From: Isoetes taiwanensis
Taxonomy: Eukaryota > Streptophyta > Lycopodiopsida > Isoetales > Isoetaceae
Length of the DNA stretch: 64,000 nt
NCBI GenBank assembly: GCA_021234155.1
Contig: JAJEKV010000078.1
Coordinates: forward strand, 994,001 to 1,058,000
Direction of reading: 5' to 3'
Shown here piece after piece: positions 44,450 to 56,150 of the stretch. The notes under the pieces were generated by a model. The model searched no databases, was not told where the DNA came from, and saw only the letters and a list, made by a program, of their open reading frames with translations. The translations under genes and the position numbers were made by a program. Positions within the stretch are counted from its first letter, which is position 1; each line of letters starts with the position of its first letter.

Positions 44450-44513
44450 CAAGACAGAAAAAACATATTAAAAGACAGCTAGAAAATGCACAAGCAGGTC
44501 TAACATTGGAAAG

Positions 44514-44735
44514 GCCTATGCGCGCATAGACAACCGCAAGTAAAAACCATTATGCCTATGCGCGCATAGACAATGGCAGGATAAAAGGTAAATGCCTATG
44601 CGCGCATAGACAAGGGATGCTAAAAATGTTGGTGCCTATGCGCGCATAGACAATACAAGAAGAGAAAAAACAATATGCCTGTGCGCGCAAAAACATTAAT
44701 AAGAAAAAAGACAGAATGCCTATGCGCGCATAGAC
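44514..44735. repeat. Regularly spaced palindrome array (6 units, 40-bp period)
   Basis: GCCTATGCGCGCATAGACAA recurs with the 14-bp perfect palindrome CTATGCGCGCATAG starting at 44516, 44556, 44596, 44636 and 44720. A degenerate unit (CTGTGCGCGCAAAA) starts at 44679. Starts are 40, 40, 40, 43 and 41 bp apart; the first three spacers are exactly 20 bases and unrelated to each other apart from being A-rich. The array lies in an apparent intron of the minus-strand exon at 44245-44449. Further copies lie at 34840, 35005, 36313 (one mismatch), 38104, 45229 and 45286. Confidence 0.95.
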
Positions 44736-44900
44736 AATGAAAGAAAAAAACAGTAAATGCTACTGCCCAAGAAGAAATTCGGCAAACAAGATGTCCAAAA
44801 CGCTAAAAATCAACTATCTTGGACTCTAACCAAAAGTCCCTAAACGGGCAACATTTGGTATAAAATTTCTAACAAGTACTGTGAACTGCTACTGGCTGAG

Positions 44901-45625
44901 ATGTTTACGTACCTTCCACCTGACATGTTTGGCGACGCTATGCAAAAGTCTATGGAGATGCTACAGTTCGAAACGGAAGAGCAAAATTCTAGGCGGAGGT
45001 CGAGCGCCTTGGAGTATCGTCTGTATGTGCAAATGCCTCCATATGTTTTCGTATTTATATTGTGTTACGTACTTTGCTTTTCGTCTATGAATTCTTGCAT
45101 ACACATCTAGTTTTGGTTGCAGGCATTGGCTTGTGGAGAAAATGTCTAATATTTTGTAATGTTTCTTGGTTGTGTGGCATCTACTTTTCGTATTGAAGTA
45201 TGCGCACACAGACATATTTTTTCCCTGTCTATGCGCGCATGGGCAACTAGTGTATATGACTTGCATAGACATATTTTTTCCCTGTCTATGCGCGCATGGG
45301 CAACTAGTGTATATGACTTGCAGGTTTGAAGGGAGAGGGTTTAATGGCTGAAACAAGTCACTCTTCCTTGTGCAGCAATGGAGTTTTACGGACGAAGACG
45401 CGTTTTACTTCAACTCCTCCTGTTAATGTGGCAATATTGACTCGTGGTCGTTACAACACACCCACACCAGTAGGTGACGATGAAGAAATACGCTTCTCCC
45501 GGATGCTACCTCCTCCACACCGTCTCCCTCCCCTTTACACCTACTGCGTGTGTCTACCTCTTTTCAAACTCCATCTCCAAAACACGTTTTATAGCATTCG
45601 TCCGTTTTTAAAACACCCTAAATAA
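44901..45625 (+). other. Unidentified short exons/ORFs
   Basis: A frame at 44901-45050 reads 'MFTYLPPDMFGDAMQKSMEM' and 'LQFETEEQNSRRRSSALEYR'. A possible last exon after TTGCAG at 45121 reads 'ALACGEN' then stop. After another TTGCAG (45323) comes 'MAETSHSSLCSNGVLRTKTR' followed by 'ILTRGRYNTPTPVGDDEEIR'. The ordinary amino-acid composition and the acceptor sites make exons plausible, but I recognise no domain. The last piece ends just before the CACTA fragment. Confidence 0.3.
45203..45322. repeat. 57-bp tandem duplication with palindrome and splice acceptor
   Basis: 'agacatattttttccctgtc' + TATGCGCGCATGG + 'gcaactagtgtatatgactt' occurs twice in a row (palindrome starts at 45229 and 45286, 57 bp apart). 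The second copy ends in a usable TTGCAG acceptor and the first in TTGCAT. A degenerate third (tatgcgcacacagacat) precedes at about 45199. Confidence 0.9.
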
Positions 45626-45626
45626 C

Positions 45627-46046
45627 ATGCCTAAAAGTCGGCAAGACACACGCAAACTAATCAAGGCGCTTGGTTTTGAGTATGAAAGCATTCACGTGTG
45701 TCCTAATGAATGCATTTTATATTATAAAGATAATAAGGACTATATCAGTTGCCCCATATGTAGATTGGGAAGGTATAAGGATGGATTTCAGAGTAATAAA
45801 GTCCCCGCTAAAGTATTACGTTACTTTCCTATCATTCCAAAGATGAAGCACATATTTAGAATGAAAGAAGAGGCTGCTCTCATGACATGGCATGCACATC
45901 ACCGTAGCAAGGATGGGATTATGCGTTATCCTGCAGATTCTAAGGCATGGAAATTTATAGAGGAGACATGGCCTGATTTTGCAACTGAACCTAGGCACAT
46001 TCGTATGGGGTTGGCAACAGATGGCTTCAATCCATTTTCACAATGA
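45627..46046 (+). pseudogene. CACTA (En/Spm) TNP2-like transposase fragment
   Basis: A 139-codon frame with 'RKLIKALGFEYESIHVCPNE', 'CILYYKDNKDYISCPICRLG' (paired CPxC zinc-binding cysteines), 'KVLRYFPIIPKMKHIFRMKE', 'MTWHAHHRSKDGIMRYPADS' and 'RHIRMGLATDGFNPF'. These are the conserved central blocks of plant TNP2 (Transposase_21), ending where the catalytic aspartate lies (LATDGFNPF). Full TNP2 is several times longer; 'NPFG' should continue to the next blocks, but 46047-46340 is out of frame and degenerate. No CACTA-type TIRs located. Fragment of a dead element. Confidence 0.92.
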
Positions 46047-46357
46047 GCGGCCTCTTGGTCAACCTGGCCAGTATCAGCCTTCAGCTTTATGGTCAGTATC
46101 AGCCTTCAGCTACTGGAGTATAGCAAACAAAGGAGAGATTGGCCCTGTCTTATCTTCCTCCGCCAGGCTATCCAATCCCAACCAAAAGTCTGTGTTATGT
46201 GGTCTTGGATCTTCTGAACATTATCTGAAACTTTTGCTATTGCAAAAACACCTCCCAAGTTGGATCTACCAACTTGCTGGATCTACCAACGTGCTCAAAC
46301 AGACAGAAACATTGACAAAAACTTTTATTAGATGAATTAATCGCCAAATATCTGGTC

Positions 46358-46630
46358 TTAAACTAAGAGTACAGACTTGCATGCAACAACTGAAGATTGT
46401 ATTCTATTGTACATACTGTTGATCTGCGTGCCCCACAGCAATGTCTTCCCAGGCAGAGAAATCCTGGTGGTGGATGTGCTTTTCAAAGCATGTAGAGCTT
46501 TAGTTAAGAACTCTGGAGCCCCAATCACAATTCTGGATCTGGCATGATATATTATAAGGCCATTGGAAGCCAAAAGCTGAATTGCAGCTTCAATATTAAT
46601 TCTATCTGAATTGCAGCTTTGAAAAATCAA
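46358..46630 (-). other. Unidentified open frame 3' of the LRR relic
   Basis: A 90-codon frame ('NIEAAIQLLASNGLIIYHAR', 'SRIVIGAPEFLTKALHALKS') without known motif. It lies on the LRR strand 60 bp beyond the LRR stop, so it could be an exon of the same or an older gene, or chance. Confidence 0.25.
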
Positions 46631-46689
46631 TATGCTTTTGGAACTTGCTGATTATAAACCTTGTTCTGCACTGTGCTATTTCTTCCAAG

Positions 46690-47294
46690 CTAACTTTCCT
46701 TGCCTTCCTTCAGATCAAACTCTGCCTCATAGGTCAGTTCTTGTAGTTTGCAGTTTGGCATTTCTACAGAATTTGCTATAGCCATTAGCACCTCATTGGA
46801 AGAGGCAAACAGATCCAAGTGAAGTAACTGGCAGTGCGGACTCTGCAATGATCTTGCAATTCTTCTAAAACACAGTGCAGGGAGTCTAAAATACATGCAA
46901 GATCTTCTACTGCTTCATCTGTTATATGGTTATTACCTAGATTTAGAACTCTTATTCTAGGATCTAAAATCTTAAATGCCTGTGATAGATAACTCACTCC
47001 AGCATCCCCGACATTGCACTGGTATAGAGATAGCTTTTCAAGTCTTGAGTTTGGGCTTTGAAGTGCTTTGGCAATGTGCTTAACACCCTCGTCTCCAAAC
47101 TCGTTACCTCGGATCTCTAGGATTCGCAACTGCGGGCTTTGTAAAGCTTCTGCCAGGTACTTGGCTCCCTCGACAGTAATTTTTTTCCATGGAAGTGACA
47201 ATTCTCGCAATTGTGAGTTGGGGAGGACTTTCACAAAATGCTCCATCTCCGCATCTCCTAAACCAATATTTGAGAATTCAAAGTTTTGAAGCCT
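46690..47294 (-). pseudogene. Ribonuclease-inhibitor-type leucine-rich repeat exon
   Basis: After a CTTTGCAG acceptor (about 47295) repeats of about 28 residues appear: 'LQNFEFSNIGLGDAEMEHFV', 'LRELSLPWKKITVEGAKYLA', 'LRILEIRGNEFGDEGVKHIA', 'LEKLSLYQCNVGDAGVSYLS', 'IRVLNLGNNHITDEAVEDLA', then, after a frame change near 46870, 'LLHLDLFASSNEVLMAIANS', ending KEGKES. The L-x-x-L-x-L-x-x-N-x-I/F-x-D/E-x-G/A pattern is the RI-like LRR subfamily (RanGAP, NLR-like). It would form a protein-binding horseshoe. No NB-ARC/NACHT or other domain is visible within 5 kb upstream. One frameshift means the copy is probably inactive or mis-assembled. Confidence 0.85.
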
Positions 47295-47309
47295 GCAAAG
47301 ATGCAAACC

Positions 47310-50300
47310 CGAACTTTACATTGGCTTTTTGTATTGGACGGAAGATAAAATTTGCAAGAAAGTAAAGAAGGACGTCTACATATGGAACCTTTAATAAAGG
47401 ATCTTATATTATCTCTAATATATAATTGTAATATGGAGGGTACCAGCTTAAACCTATTAATTTTTTTTTTAACATTTGAGTTTAGAATTGAACACGTATA
47501 AGTATGCGAAAATTTGGCCTTTCAAAGGCTGGCACGTATATTGCAAATAGGAGCCGGAAGATGGTTCCGGAAGCTTATACTAACTTCAAGATGGTTCCAG
47601 AAGCTCATGCTAGGTTCTTCTCCCAAAGGTTATAGGCTTTTCTTGGCAGCAAATAAAAACAGAAAGACGAGTGCAATTATGGCCCGTTGTTGTTGACAGG
47701 AAAGAAGACTATGGAGTTGTGATAGCGCTTCGCCATGTCGCCTTTGAATTAAACCCACATCGCCATGTCGCTTTGAGTCGTAGGAACCCTATTCTTCATT
47801 TCCAAGCCTTTCCTTCGGATTTTTACAGCCTGGCTTTGTGCTATAAAGAATCGTCGTCCTTCCGTTCCATTTTAAAGCAGAGCTTTTCTAGTTATTCATG
47901 GCACTGCTTAGAATACTTTTGAATAATCCGGTAGATATTGTTGTCACCTCAAAATTTTGTTTCTTTAGATGTATTCAAAAAAGGGATTGAAGATCCTGAA
48001 AAATGATTCTAAATCTTTGTCTTGATTAAGAGTCCTGACTTTTGATTTCTCTTGAACAGGATTTAATTGTTTTGAAGAGGATTCTTAAGTCTGGATTGTG
48101 GCGCTTTAAAGAGCTATACAGATAGCAGAGGAGTGTCTTGGACTCCAGATAATGCTACATATCTTCTGGAGTGTCTTCAAAGAAAAGGCCAGATTCTCCT
48201 TCAACTCTACTATCAATTGTTACAGCTTGCCTATAACAAGCATTACTAGATTTCAAAATCGTCATGTTGAAGAGCTAGGTTTAAATTTGCAAGGCACAGC
48301 CTATGACTTAGTATCTCACAGTAGTTTGAGCTTCACTTATGGAAATTGTCAAGCTTGCACAGGTAGAACCGGGAGGCAGGTGGTTCTATTGTTTTCTTGA
48401 AGCTGGGTCTGGAGGATATTCATGGAAGCCGGTTGCAGAAACTAGCTCCTAGAAGCTTTGTCTTTATGAGAAAGGAAGACCGTTGCAGGTGCAAGAAAAC
48501 GAGTCATGGACAAGAACAATTTGCAGTCGGTCATGTCCTTAAGGTCGCCCAGAATATGGTTGTGATTATGAGTTGGTTTAAATAAACCAGATGTGTTTCA
48601 ATGTGGTACAAGTTACAGGCTGATTATGCTTTGACAGTGGCGATGTATAGTTACAGATTTGACAATTACTCATGCAAAAGAAAAGTAGTTACAGATTCAA
48701 AGGGTTACAGAAGTGGATATGTGGAAGTGGATGCAGAATGCAAAAATCTATGTTATATAGGCTGTGTAATGTGTATGTCATATGTGACTGATAATTATTT
48801 GTTTCCGTGTGAGACTATTATTTAGTAAGTTTGTTGAGCTGATCATGTTCGTCTTCAAGCTTCTGAGTTCAATATTCATACACAATTTGTGAAGCACAAT
48901 CTCGATTCAAGACTGACCTAGATGACTCGAGCTCAAGTAGCAAAAAACGTGAAGAGATATTGAAAAGGTAAGTGACTCTTGCTTACTGCATCTTTTCAAA
49001 TAATTATCTTAATGTCTGTCTGATGGTAAAAGCATAGAAGCAACTTATATTTTGAATTTGTTATGTAGATGAGCTAGGATATTGGATTTTGTAGTTGAAC
49101 ATAACCGAAATAGAAGCACATAGAGAGCTTTGTTTGAAGCTTGATTTAAACTCTGGGTTTCTTCCCTCTTAACCAGTCCTTTTCGTTTCTTACTGCAGCT
49201 CTAGATTCAAATGAGTGGCATTGGTTAAATTGTTGGAGACACAGACAATTACACACAATACAGAATTGTTGAGATGTGCTGTCCTTTTTAATCTCTTTTC
49301 AGTAGATAAAATGCATGTCAATCTTTTCATTTTGCTTGTGGGATCTCCTGCCTCAACTCTAATGGTTGAATGTTTTAAAAAAAGATGCATATCTATTTTG
49401 TTGTTATGTTGGAAGAGCTAGCCACAATGGTGGCACACTCGAAGGCTCATTGATATATGCAAAATGAACATTTTCACGTTCTACGTAACATGGGCTTCTT
49501 TGAATTTTGAATTTCGTGTAGAGTTGAAATCATGCAGTGCCTATAAAGAACATGAGTTAAAGCTGCCACTTCTGGCAGAATAGGCCGAAAATTGGGGGAG
49601 CACTTGAGCAGGCAGTCTTGACAGAAATGTTGAATAGTGCCTTGATACAAAGTTTTAACCTTCATATGTCATACGTTTTGCAGTATGCAGCAACAATAAT
49701 TATACTACATTTAGAACTGTAAACGTAGCCATGGTTGCACCAATAATTTTACCTTAGTATTTGGATATTCTCGTTGTTTTTCCATAGTACTTTGTCTTCA
49801 AATGAACTCCTACAAATGGACTTTGCATAGTGTAACATAATGAAGTTTGTCAAAAGATAGAAGATTTTTTTTTAAAAAATAATAGTTAGTCAAACGTAAG
49901 AAAGTACAGGTGGAAAATTTTAGAAAGTTTAGCTAAACATTAAAAGCTTTCACCTCAACTTTTGGCATACTTTAGCCAAGTCTATTTCACCACTTTGATT
50001 ATAAAAGTTCCTTAATTTTTTCCCTGGTGGAAAAGAGCATTTGATAACCTTGAAGTATGTTAGGCCAAAATGTGATGACAAAATCAAAGCAGGATAGGAT
50101 CTATATACTGTCAATGTTGCACCAAGAAAGGGAGAGAAGGGGATGCACACCGATATCCGAGAGTGCAAGCTCCCAAAACAAAAGGCAAAATGGAATTGTA
50201 TTCAATGTTATCAATACATGACGTACAATGATATAAACACAACGATGATACTAAGAATAGTATTAGCCGTTCACCCACCGCCCACTAATAACAACCGTTA

Positions 50301-51930
50301 CTTAGTTAGGTCGGTGCTCGGTGCTGATAAGGTGCTTAGTCAGCACTCATGTGCTGAGTGCTATAAGTGCTGTAAGTGCTGATACATCACGTCTAGCAGC
50401 AAGATGGTGATCTCGATTTTCTAGTAAATCTAAAGCAAGATTGGGCGATCAGACCATAAGACACTTCCCAATTCTGCAAATCGATTACTTCTTATGCTAT
50501 TCTAAAAGGTATTGTTGATCTAATTTTGGATTTCCTTTTACCTTTTATGCCAAATCCGGCCATCTCAGAACCTTTTTCTGCTAGACTTAGCAGTTCCGGA
50601 TGCCCTTTTCCTGCAATCCGGCCAGATGCGCTGGCCCAGGAGTTATTTCTGGGCACTTCCGGCCCTTTATCCTGTTTTGACGTCAACATAAGCTTCTGAT
50701 TCTAATTCGTTCGTTTATTTGGTTGTTTCGATTTCAATAGTTCCTTTATTATAGCCTTTAACATTTCAATGGTTCCCTTCTTTTATAAGTTATAATTTAA
50801 AACTCCTAAGGTTAAACAATCAATCAAAATATTCAAAATATCTATCTAAAGCCCTTGCCTCTGTGTTTGTCTCTGCAAATCATTCCTCTGAGCCACGCCC
50901 CCAAGCTAGTGCCGTAACAGTAAATATCAAATAAAATGAGACAATAGAATTTCCTCACTTACAATTCAAGGTTGTGGTATAAATTGTTTCACTCTATTGC
51001 TATTGTACTCAATTAACACACACAAACAACTATTAGATGTCTAACACTAATAATGGAATAAGAATATCAGAAAAATGAGTTGACATAAAAAGACATCCTT
51101 AGTTTTTTTATTTGTTGTTATTCCATCTGTCTTTAACATATACAATTGCCTGCATTATGTCACTCGACATGCATATGTATTTTCAATTTTTAATGCAATC
51201 ATGTTGCGGCGTTATAAAAAAAAAGTCACATTCTCGATGCAAATTTACTAACCTAGGAAAAAGTTGCAGTGCCAAAATGGTCCAAAATCCTGACATAAAT
51301 CCAATTTAAAAGAATGATGGTTATAATTTGAATTTGCTTAATCAACTTGAACCTGCCATCATTATAACTACCTCATCCGTAACTTTCGGCCCACACTAAA
51401 CCACGCCCATGCACTACAAATGGGGCGTAAAAATGTAGCGAAAAAATGCGCGATCTTGATCAACTTTAATGTGCTTTGACCCCAAGGTTTCCATAGATGA
51501 TTTGCAATAATACCTTTCTCCAGCCCATTCCGACTCTTGGACATGCCCATATTTTTTTGGATATAGCTCACATATAGCTAGCAGCTCTCTCAACTTCAAT
51601 CGAGCATTTTCTTCTTCACCTTTTACTCGATGTATGTGGTTCAAGAAGCTGCTTCCAAAATCAAATCGAGCCCCTGAAAACCCTAAACAATTCAGATAAA
51701 CTAAAAGTGAATGGTTATGAGCCTTCCATGCACACTTTTTTTTTTATTTTTTTTTTAATTTTAATCAGAAAGAACAAAATAGGGGGGTAAACCGCTGGCA
51801 ACATGGATTTTAGACAATTAAATATGCTGTGCATACTAGATTATTGATTAGTATATCATGTGGAATATGCCCTCGAAAAATCGTATGCAAACTATTTGAA
51901 AAAATGAGCATCACGTGAACATTAAAAATC
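47310..51930. other. Long intergenic stretch, no gene recognised
   Basis: Only short overlapping frames. A small duplication ('cgccatgtcgc.ttga', 47730 and 47761) and a tandem 'agatggttcc.gaagctcatgcta' (47560, 47592) lie near 47.6 kb. 'gtgctgagtgc' repeats lie at 50310-50380, and several TCCGGCC motifs at 50558-50665. None gives a recognisable gene. Confidence 0.5.
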
Positions 51931-51931
51931 G

Positions 51932-51988
51932 ATCTATCTATTTACCTATCTATCTATCCATCCATCCATCCATCCATCCATCCATCCC
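51932..51988. repeat. (CTAT)n/(CATC)n microsatellite
   Basis: CTATCTAT-type units pass into ten or so CATC units. Confidence 0.95.
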
Positions 51989-52099
51989 ATCTAATCTCTA
52001 ATTTGGTCATGATCTTTGACTCCTTCATTAGTGGATGAACATGGCTAATGCATGTGCAAATATAAAAAGTATATAAGCTAGGTGGCAAAAATTCATGTT

Positions 52100-52460
52100 G
52101 ACCACAGGACTAAGACATGGTTGCTAAGAGTGCTTTCCCATGGTCAACCTGCATTGCCGAACCTGGATTGCCGTACCCAGGTCTTCGACCTTGGCAAAGA
52201 AGAATTGTGGACAGATAACTTTTTGTTAAGGTCGAAACCGTGAACCGATCGAGGTCAGATCTTTATGGGAACATTGCGTCTGGACGCTTGGCCAGAAAAA
52301 AACTCAAGGTCAAATTTTCATGGGAACATGGGGTACAGAAGGTTGGCAAAAAAAAAACTCAAGGTTCTGGGCCCATGGGCAGCACCCTAAGTCTAGAACT
52401 GCTAGGGAGGTTCGAGCCCACCTCCTACAAGGTGGGGTACACAAAGTAACGAAATGGAAA
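52100..52460 (+). other. Possible tRNA-derived SINE-like segment
   Basis: GGTTCGAGCCC at 52409-52419 matches the pol III B-box (GGTTCGANNCC). Upstream, two copies of 'aaaaactcaaggt' with 'catgggaacat...' form an internal duplication (52296-52366). No convincing A-box at the right distance and no poly(A)/T tail, so this is only suggestive. Confidence 0.25.
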
Positions 52461-52704
52461 AAAAAGTGAAAAAACAAATTGGAGTAGCTTTTATATACTA
52501 GTTCTAGTGCATTATTTTAACGTTGGACTTTGCACGAGGAGCTAATGGACCCACCCGCAGGGATTCTTCACCACTTATTACTAACAATTCTGGCCGGCTA
52601 TTCACCTGCGACTTGCCAGGGCACCCTTTCCAAACAAGAATTCTTTAACTTCCAGATCCAGCTTATGCAGCAAATTGATATTATGAATTCTACTTGAATA
52701 ATAT

Positions 52705-54066
52705 ATGAATGAGTCCGTCTCCGTCCATAGACTAATTCTCCCCAGACTCGAGTACAAAGCATATCAGTTGCCGCCAGATCTAGCACGCAGCAAAATGATA
52801 GTACACGATTGGAAGCGTCTTCTGTTTGAGCATCACAACCTTGTGCCTTTTGATGTGCTGGGCAATGACGGCATGCAACTCTTCAGCGTCTTGCTGAAGA
52901 GGGGTCGGGAACATAATATTCCTGTTCTGGAAAAAATTGGCACCCTTATAGATTTTAGGGGGGGAAACATCCACATGGGGGGGGTTGAAGCAACGACGGA
53001 TTTGAAAGGAAAGAAGAAAGAGATCCAAAATGTAGAAGATCCACTTAGAAAAAAAGGAAGAAGAAATAGAGAAAGATTGGAAATGAAAGAAGGAAGAGAT
53101 CCAAATGTAGAAGATCTAGGAAAAAAAGAAGAAATAGAAGAAGATAGGAAAGGAAAGAAGGAGGAGATCCAAAATGTAGATGCAGAAAAGGAAGGAAAAG
53201 AAAGAGAAGAAGCTTGGAATGCAGCGAAGAAAAAGATCGACGAGTTTCTCAAGGAGGTGGATGAAGGAGATTCTAAGTCTAAGGATGAAGGATCGAAGTC
53301 TAAGAATGAAGGTTCTAAGACGGTGGAAAAGGGGTCTAATCCTAACGATGAAGGTTCTAAGACGGTGGACAAAATAGAACGTGGGACGGTGGAACGGAGG
53401 TCTAAGTTGGAGTTGGAGTTGCAATTCACCACAGGTCTATTTTCTAAGATGCTGCAGCTCGTTAAATTGCGTCAAAGACATTACTGGAAGGCCGACAGCG
53501 TCACAACGGAGCTCATTAACCGTGACCTCCTACAAAAGCTCTTTTACAACGATCCGCCATTATGGGTGCCGGACATGGATCGAATCAAAAAGCAATACCC
53601 ATTCTTGTAAGTTCCTTTCTGCGCCTTTGCATTGCTTCAGACGATTAATTTTTTTTGGGTTAAATATTCCAGGAAGAATGGAATGATTGAGATCTGGGTA
53701 ATAACTGAAGTAAATTATTGCGCCAAGCTCACATTAGGAAAGGGAGTATATCCCCACGGGGATGGCATGGGCACATGGCCTAATGGTTATTTCTTGAACT
53801 CGACGGGGAATAAAATTCCATTTGGCTTCAAGGCTATCCGTATGGTGTTCTGTAAAAAGGGTCACCTTCAACACATAACGAGAGAAGCGAGACTGATGAA
53901 ACAATGGGCCTTTCCCAAGTCACATTGTAGCCAGTGCCCTGTCCCTAGCTGCAAAGAAAAAGTAAAAGTCCGGCTCAACAAATGCTTGTTCAAGTTGAAA
54001 GTTTCATGTCGCTGCTATTCAGAGCTTCATGTGGCTTATGGAATGCCCTATGAGAAAATTTCATGA
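52705..54066 (+). CDS. Two-exon protein of unknown function, acidic/basic repeat centre and Cys-rich end
   Basis: Exon 1 runs from ATG 52705 to about 53608 and exon 2 from about 53673 to 54066, joined across CTT|GTAAGTTCC ... ATTCCAG|GAAGAA so that the frame stays open, about 430 residues in all. The N-terminus reads 'MIVHDWKRLLFEHHNLVPFD', 'GNDGMQLFSVLLKRGREHNI'. The centre (about residues 95-220) is a Lys/Glu-rich, probably helical region with repeats of 'GKKKEIQNVEDP' type, then an S-K-D-E-G-x tandem ('GSKSKNEGSKTVEKGSNPND'). A conserved-looking C-terminal domain follows: 'WKADSVTTELINRDLLQKLF', 'DPPLWVPDMDRIKKQYPFL', 'IEIWVITEVNYCAKLTLGKG', and 'SHCSQCPVPSCKEKVK...KVSCRC' with several cysteines suited to zinc. 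No family recognised. It is the only long, splice-consistent, unbroken gene here that I cannot tie to a known family, so it may be functional. The nearest upstream element is the SINE-like segment; downstream is a C-rich repeat. Confidence 0.6.
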
Positions 54067-54699
54067 TTGACTAGTAAAATGCCCACCGTTGGTGGGCTTT
54101 TGTTAAATGTCGAGTTCATCAATTCAAAAAGTAGCAATTACTATAACAAAAAGATGTTTCAATTGTAACATTGGTGGAGTTGAACCTTTTAAAAAAACTA
54201 TAAAGAAACTAGTTACAGCAAGCTGCATGGGATTGGGTCAGAGCATTGTTCCGGATCAGGATGTGTAGCCAGAAGATACTTCTTCATGTGTTTCCAGCTT
54301 CATGGTCCTCTCCTAAGAAGCAGGCTTTCCATCTGTGTAAGGCGTGGTTGGTTTGGTTGATTTGGAAACGGCGTCGTTTATGGATTTTTCAAGGGATTCA
54401 GCAACCTGCAGCCTCTCTAGTTCCACGACTCAGACATAAGCTATTCCAGAGTTTTCTTGTGTTTACTGGCCTAGAGGAGACAAAGTTTTGCATCTGGCGA
54501 GATATTTTACACATTGTAAATGCGAATGGGGAGTTTGTACAGTGATTACTAGAGGCGATTGGAAGTTTACGCTCTAGTTTTTTAGTATGGAGTGCTGAGG
54601 TGTCTTTGTCCCTTCGGGGCATTCTTTTTCCTCACTACTCCTCTTGTATCATTGCCATTCTTTTAATATAAGTGTCTCAGTTCCATGGAATAAAATAAC

Positions 54700-55120
54700 G
54701 GTTAAGCTTCACTACAAAAAATGTGCTTCAATACCCTGGAAAATACCCCTAAAAAATGCCTATAAGATCCCCCTTTTCTCTCAAACAACGGGGGATAAAA
54801 TGAGTTTTTGGAATTGGGGTATTTGGCCACAATCCCCCTTTTCCTCAATTGTAAGATAATACCCCGTTACATTGGTGTTGCAATCCCCCTTTCAAAAGAT
54901 GTAAAATCATCCCCCGTTATCATTTGTAATATAATACCCTCTTTCAGATAATACCCTATTTTAGATAATACTAAGCTAATACCCTATTTCAAATAATACC
55001 CTGAAATAAAATTGAAATAACATACCCGTTATCATTTCTAAGATAATACCCTATTTCAAATAATACCCTGTTATCATCATTCATAAAAGAATACCCTGCG
55101 ATAAAAAAACTATTGTATTC
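54700..55120. repeat. C-rich degenerate minisatellite, copy 1
   Basis: The motif 'AATACCC(T/C)' or 'AATCCCC(C)' recurs about every 20-45 bases with connecting TTTC/ATTT text ('gataataccctatttcaaat' several times at 54945-55060). The same motif style recurs at 58230-58640. Confidence 0.7.
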
Positions 55121-55285
55121 TATTCTATTATTTGTAAGATAATACTCATTTCCAACAAGTTGATAAATGACAAGTTGATCACAACTGATCAGTAGGAAAT
55201 AGATAAGATTTCTCATTATTTCAGAATACAGAATTATAACACAGAATTTTGAGTATCAGAATTACCTTAAATTAACATAAAGGTC

Positions 55286-55919
55286 ATGTATACTATAGTA
55301 AAAAATACACTCAAACGAAGAAGCCCTTGGGGAACTCAAATGACTTCCTCCACCCTCTTCACTATTATTCACAAAATTGCTTCTGCACCTTCACTTTTAG
55401 TAGATGATTCATTGCTGGAGGCAGTTGAACAGGAGGCATTCTTCTATTGCACCAGCAAGGGATGGAGAAGAAAAAACCTTGATTTGGATATGGAGACGAA
55501 ATTGCTTGCCGAGAAACATTAGGCCATTTTGCAGGATTCTAGGAATCACTCCATGCAAAGTTATCACTCCATGCAAAGCTGCAAAAGTAACCAGCCTTTG
55601 CAGATACAAGCACCAGGATTACATCTTATTTTCAGTAACATCTGATAATTGCAATCCAGAAAAGTTGCAGTTAAGGCAGCAAAAATGGCAAGACCAATTG
55701 CACTTCATAAGACCTTTTCGTGTTTCGTCTTTTCCCAATGAAGACGTCATAAGTTTTCCCGTTGCAACGACATATTATGGTGAATGCTCCCGACTGCGTA
55801 AAAATGATCAAAATCAGACTAAAAAAGGAGATCCACTAGGAATGTCCTGCCATTCAAATTTAGTTGGATTTGAAGATATAAGTGATGTGCTGGGAACTTT
55901 GTCCAGTTTCAGACCCTGA
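55286..55919 (+). other. Possible relic coding sequence, unidentified
   Basis: Overlapping frames include 'LLVDDSLLEAVEQEAFFYCT' and 'SKGWRRKNLDLDMETKLLAE' (to 55520), and in another frame 'DVISFPVATTYYGECSRLRK' (about 55740-55800). Composition is protein-like but the frame breaks repeatedly, and I cannot assign a family. Confidence 0.3.
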
Positions 55920-56150
55920 AGATTATTCTGCTAGCAAACATGGAAATGCAACACCAAAAAAATGGAAACAACTTGCTCAGAAGGGGTTTAGGTCTAAATG
56001 GATATTAACAAAACGGAGTTGAACACATGATCTGCAAAGAAAGGGGAAAAGAGAACTAACTAAATTGGAATAACAAAAAACCAAATATATTGTTACTATA
56101 TCCATATTTACTAATGGAGAGGCAGAGGCAGCAATTAAAATACAGTTTGC

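Noticed and set aside
44514-44735. True CRISPR array
   Set aside because: Repeats are only about 20 bp, fully palindromic, with 20-bp A-rich spacers; the context is spliced plant DNA without cas genes. Reported as a palindrome array instead.
52833-53432. 199-codon minus-strand ORF
   Set aside because: It is antisense to the charged, repetitive part of the plus-strand gene at 52705-54066. The Ser/Phe/Leu composition is a mirror of Lys/Glu codons.
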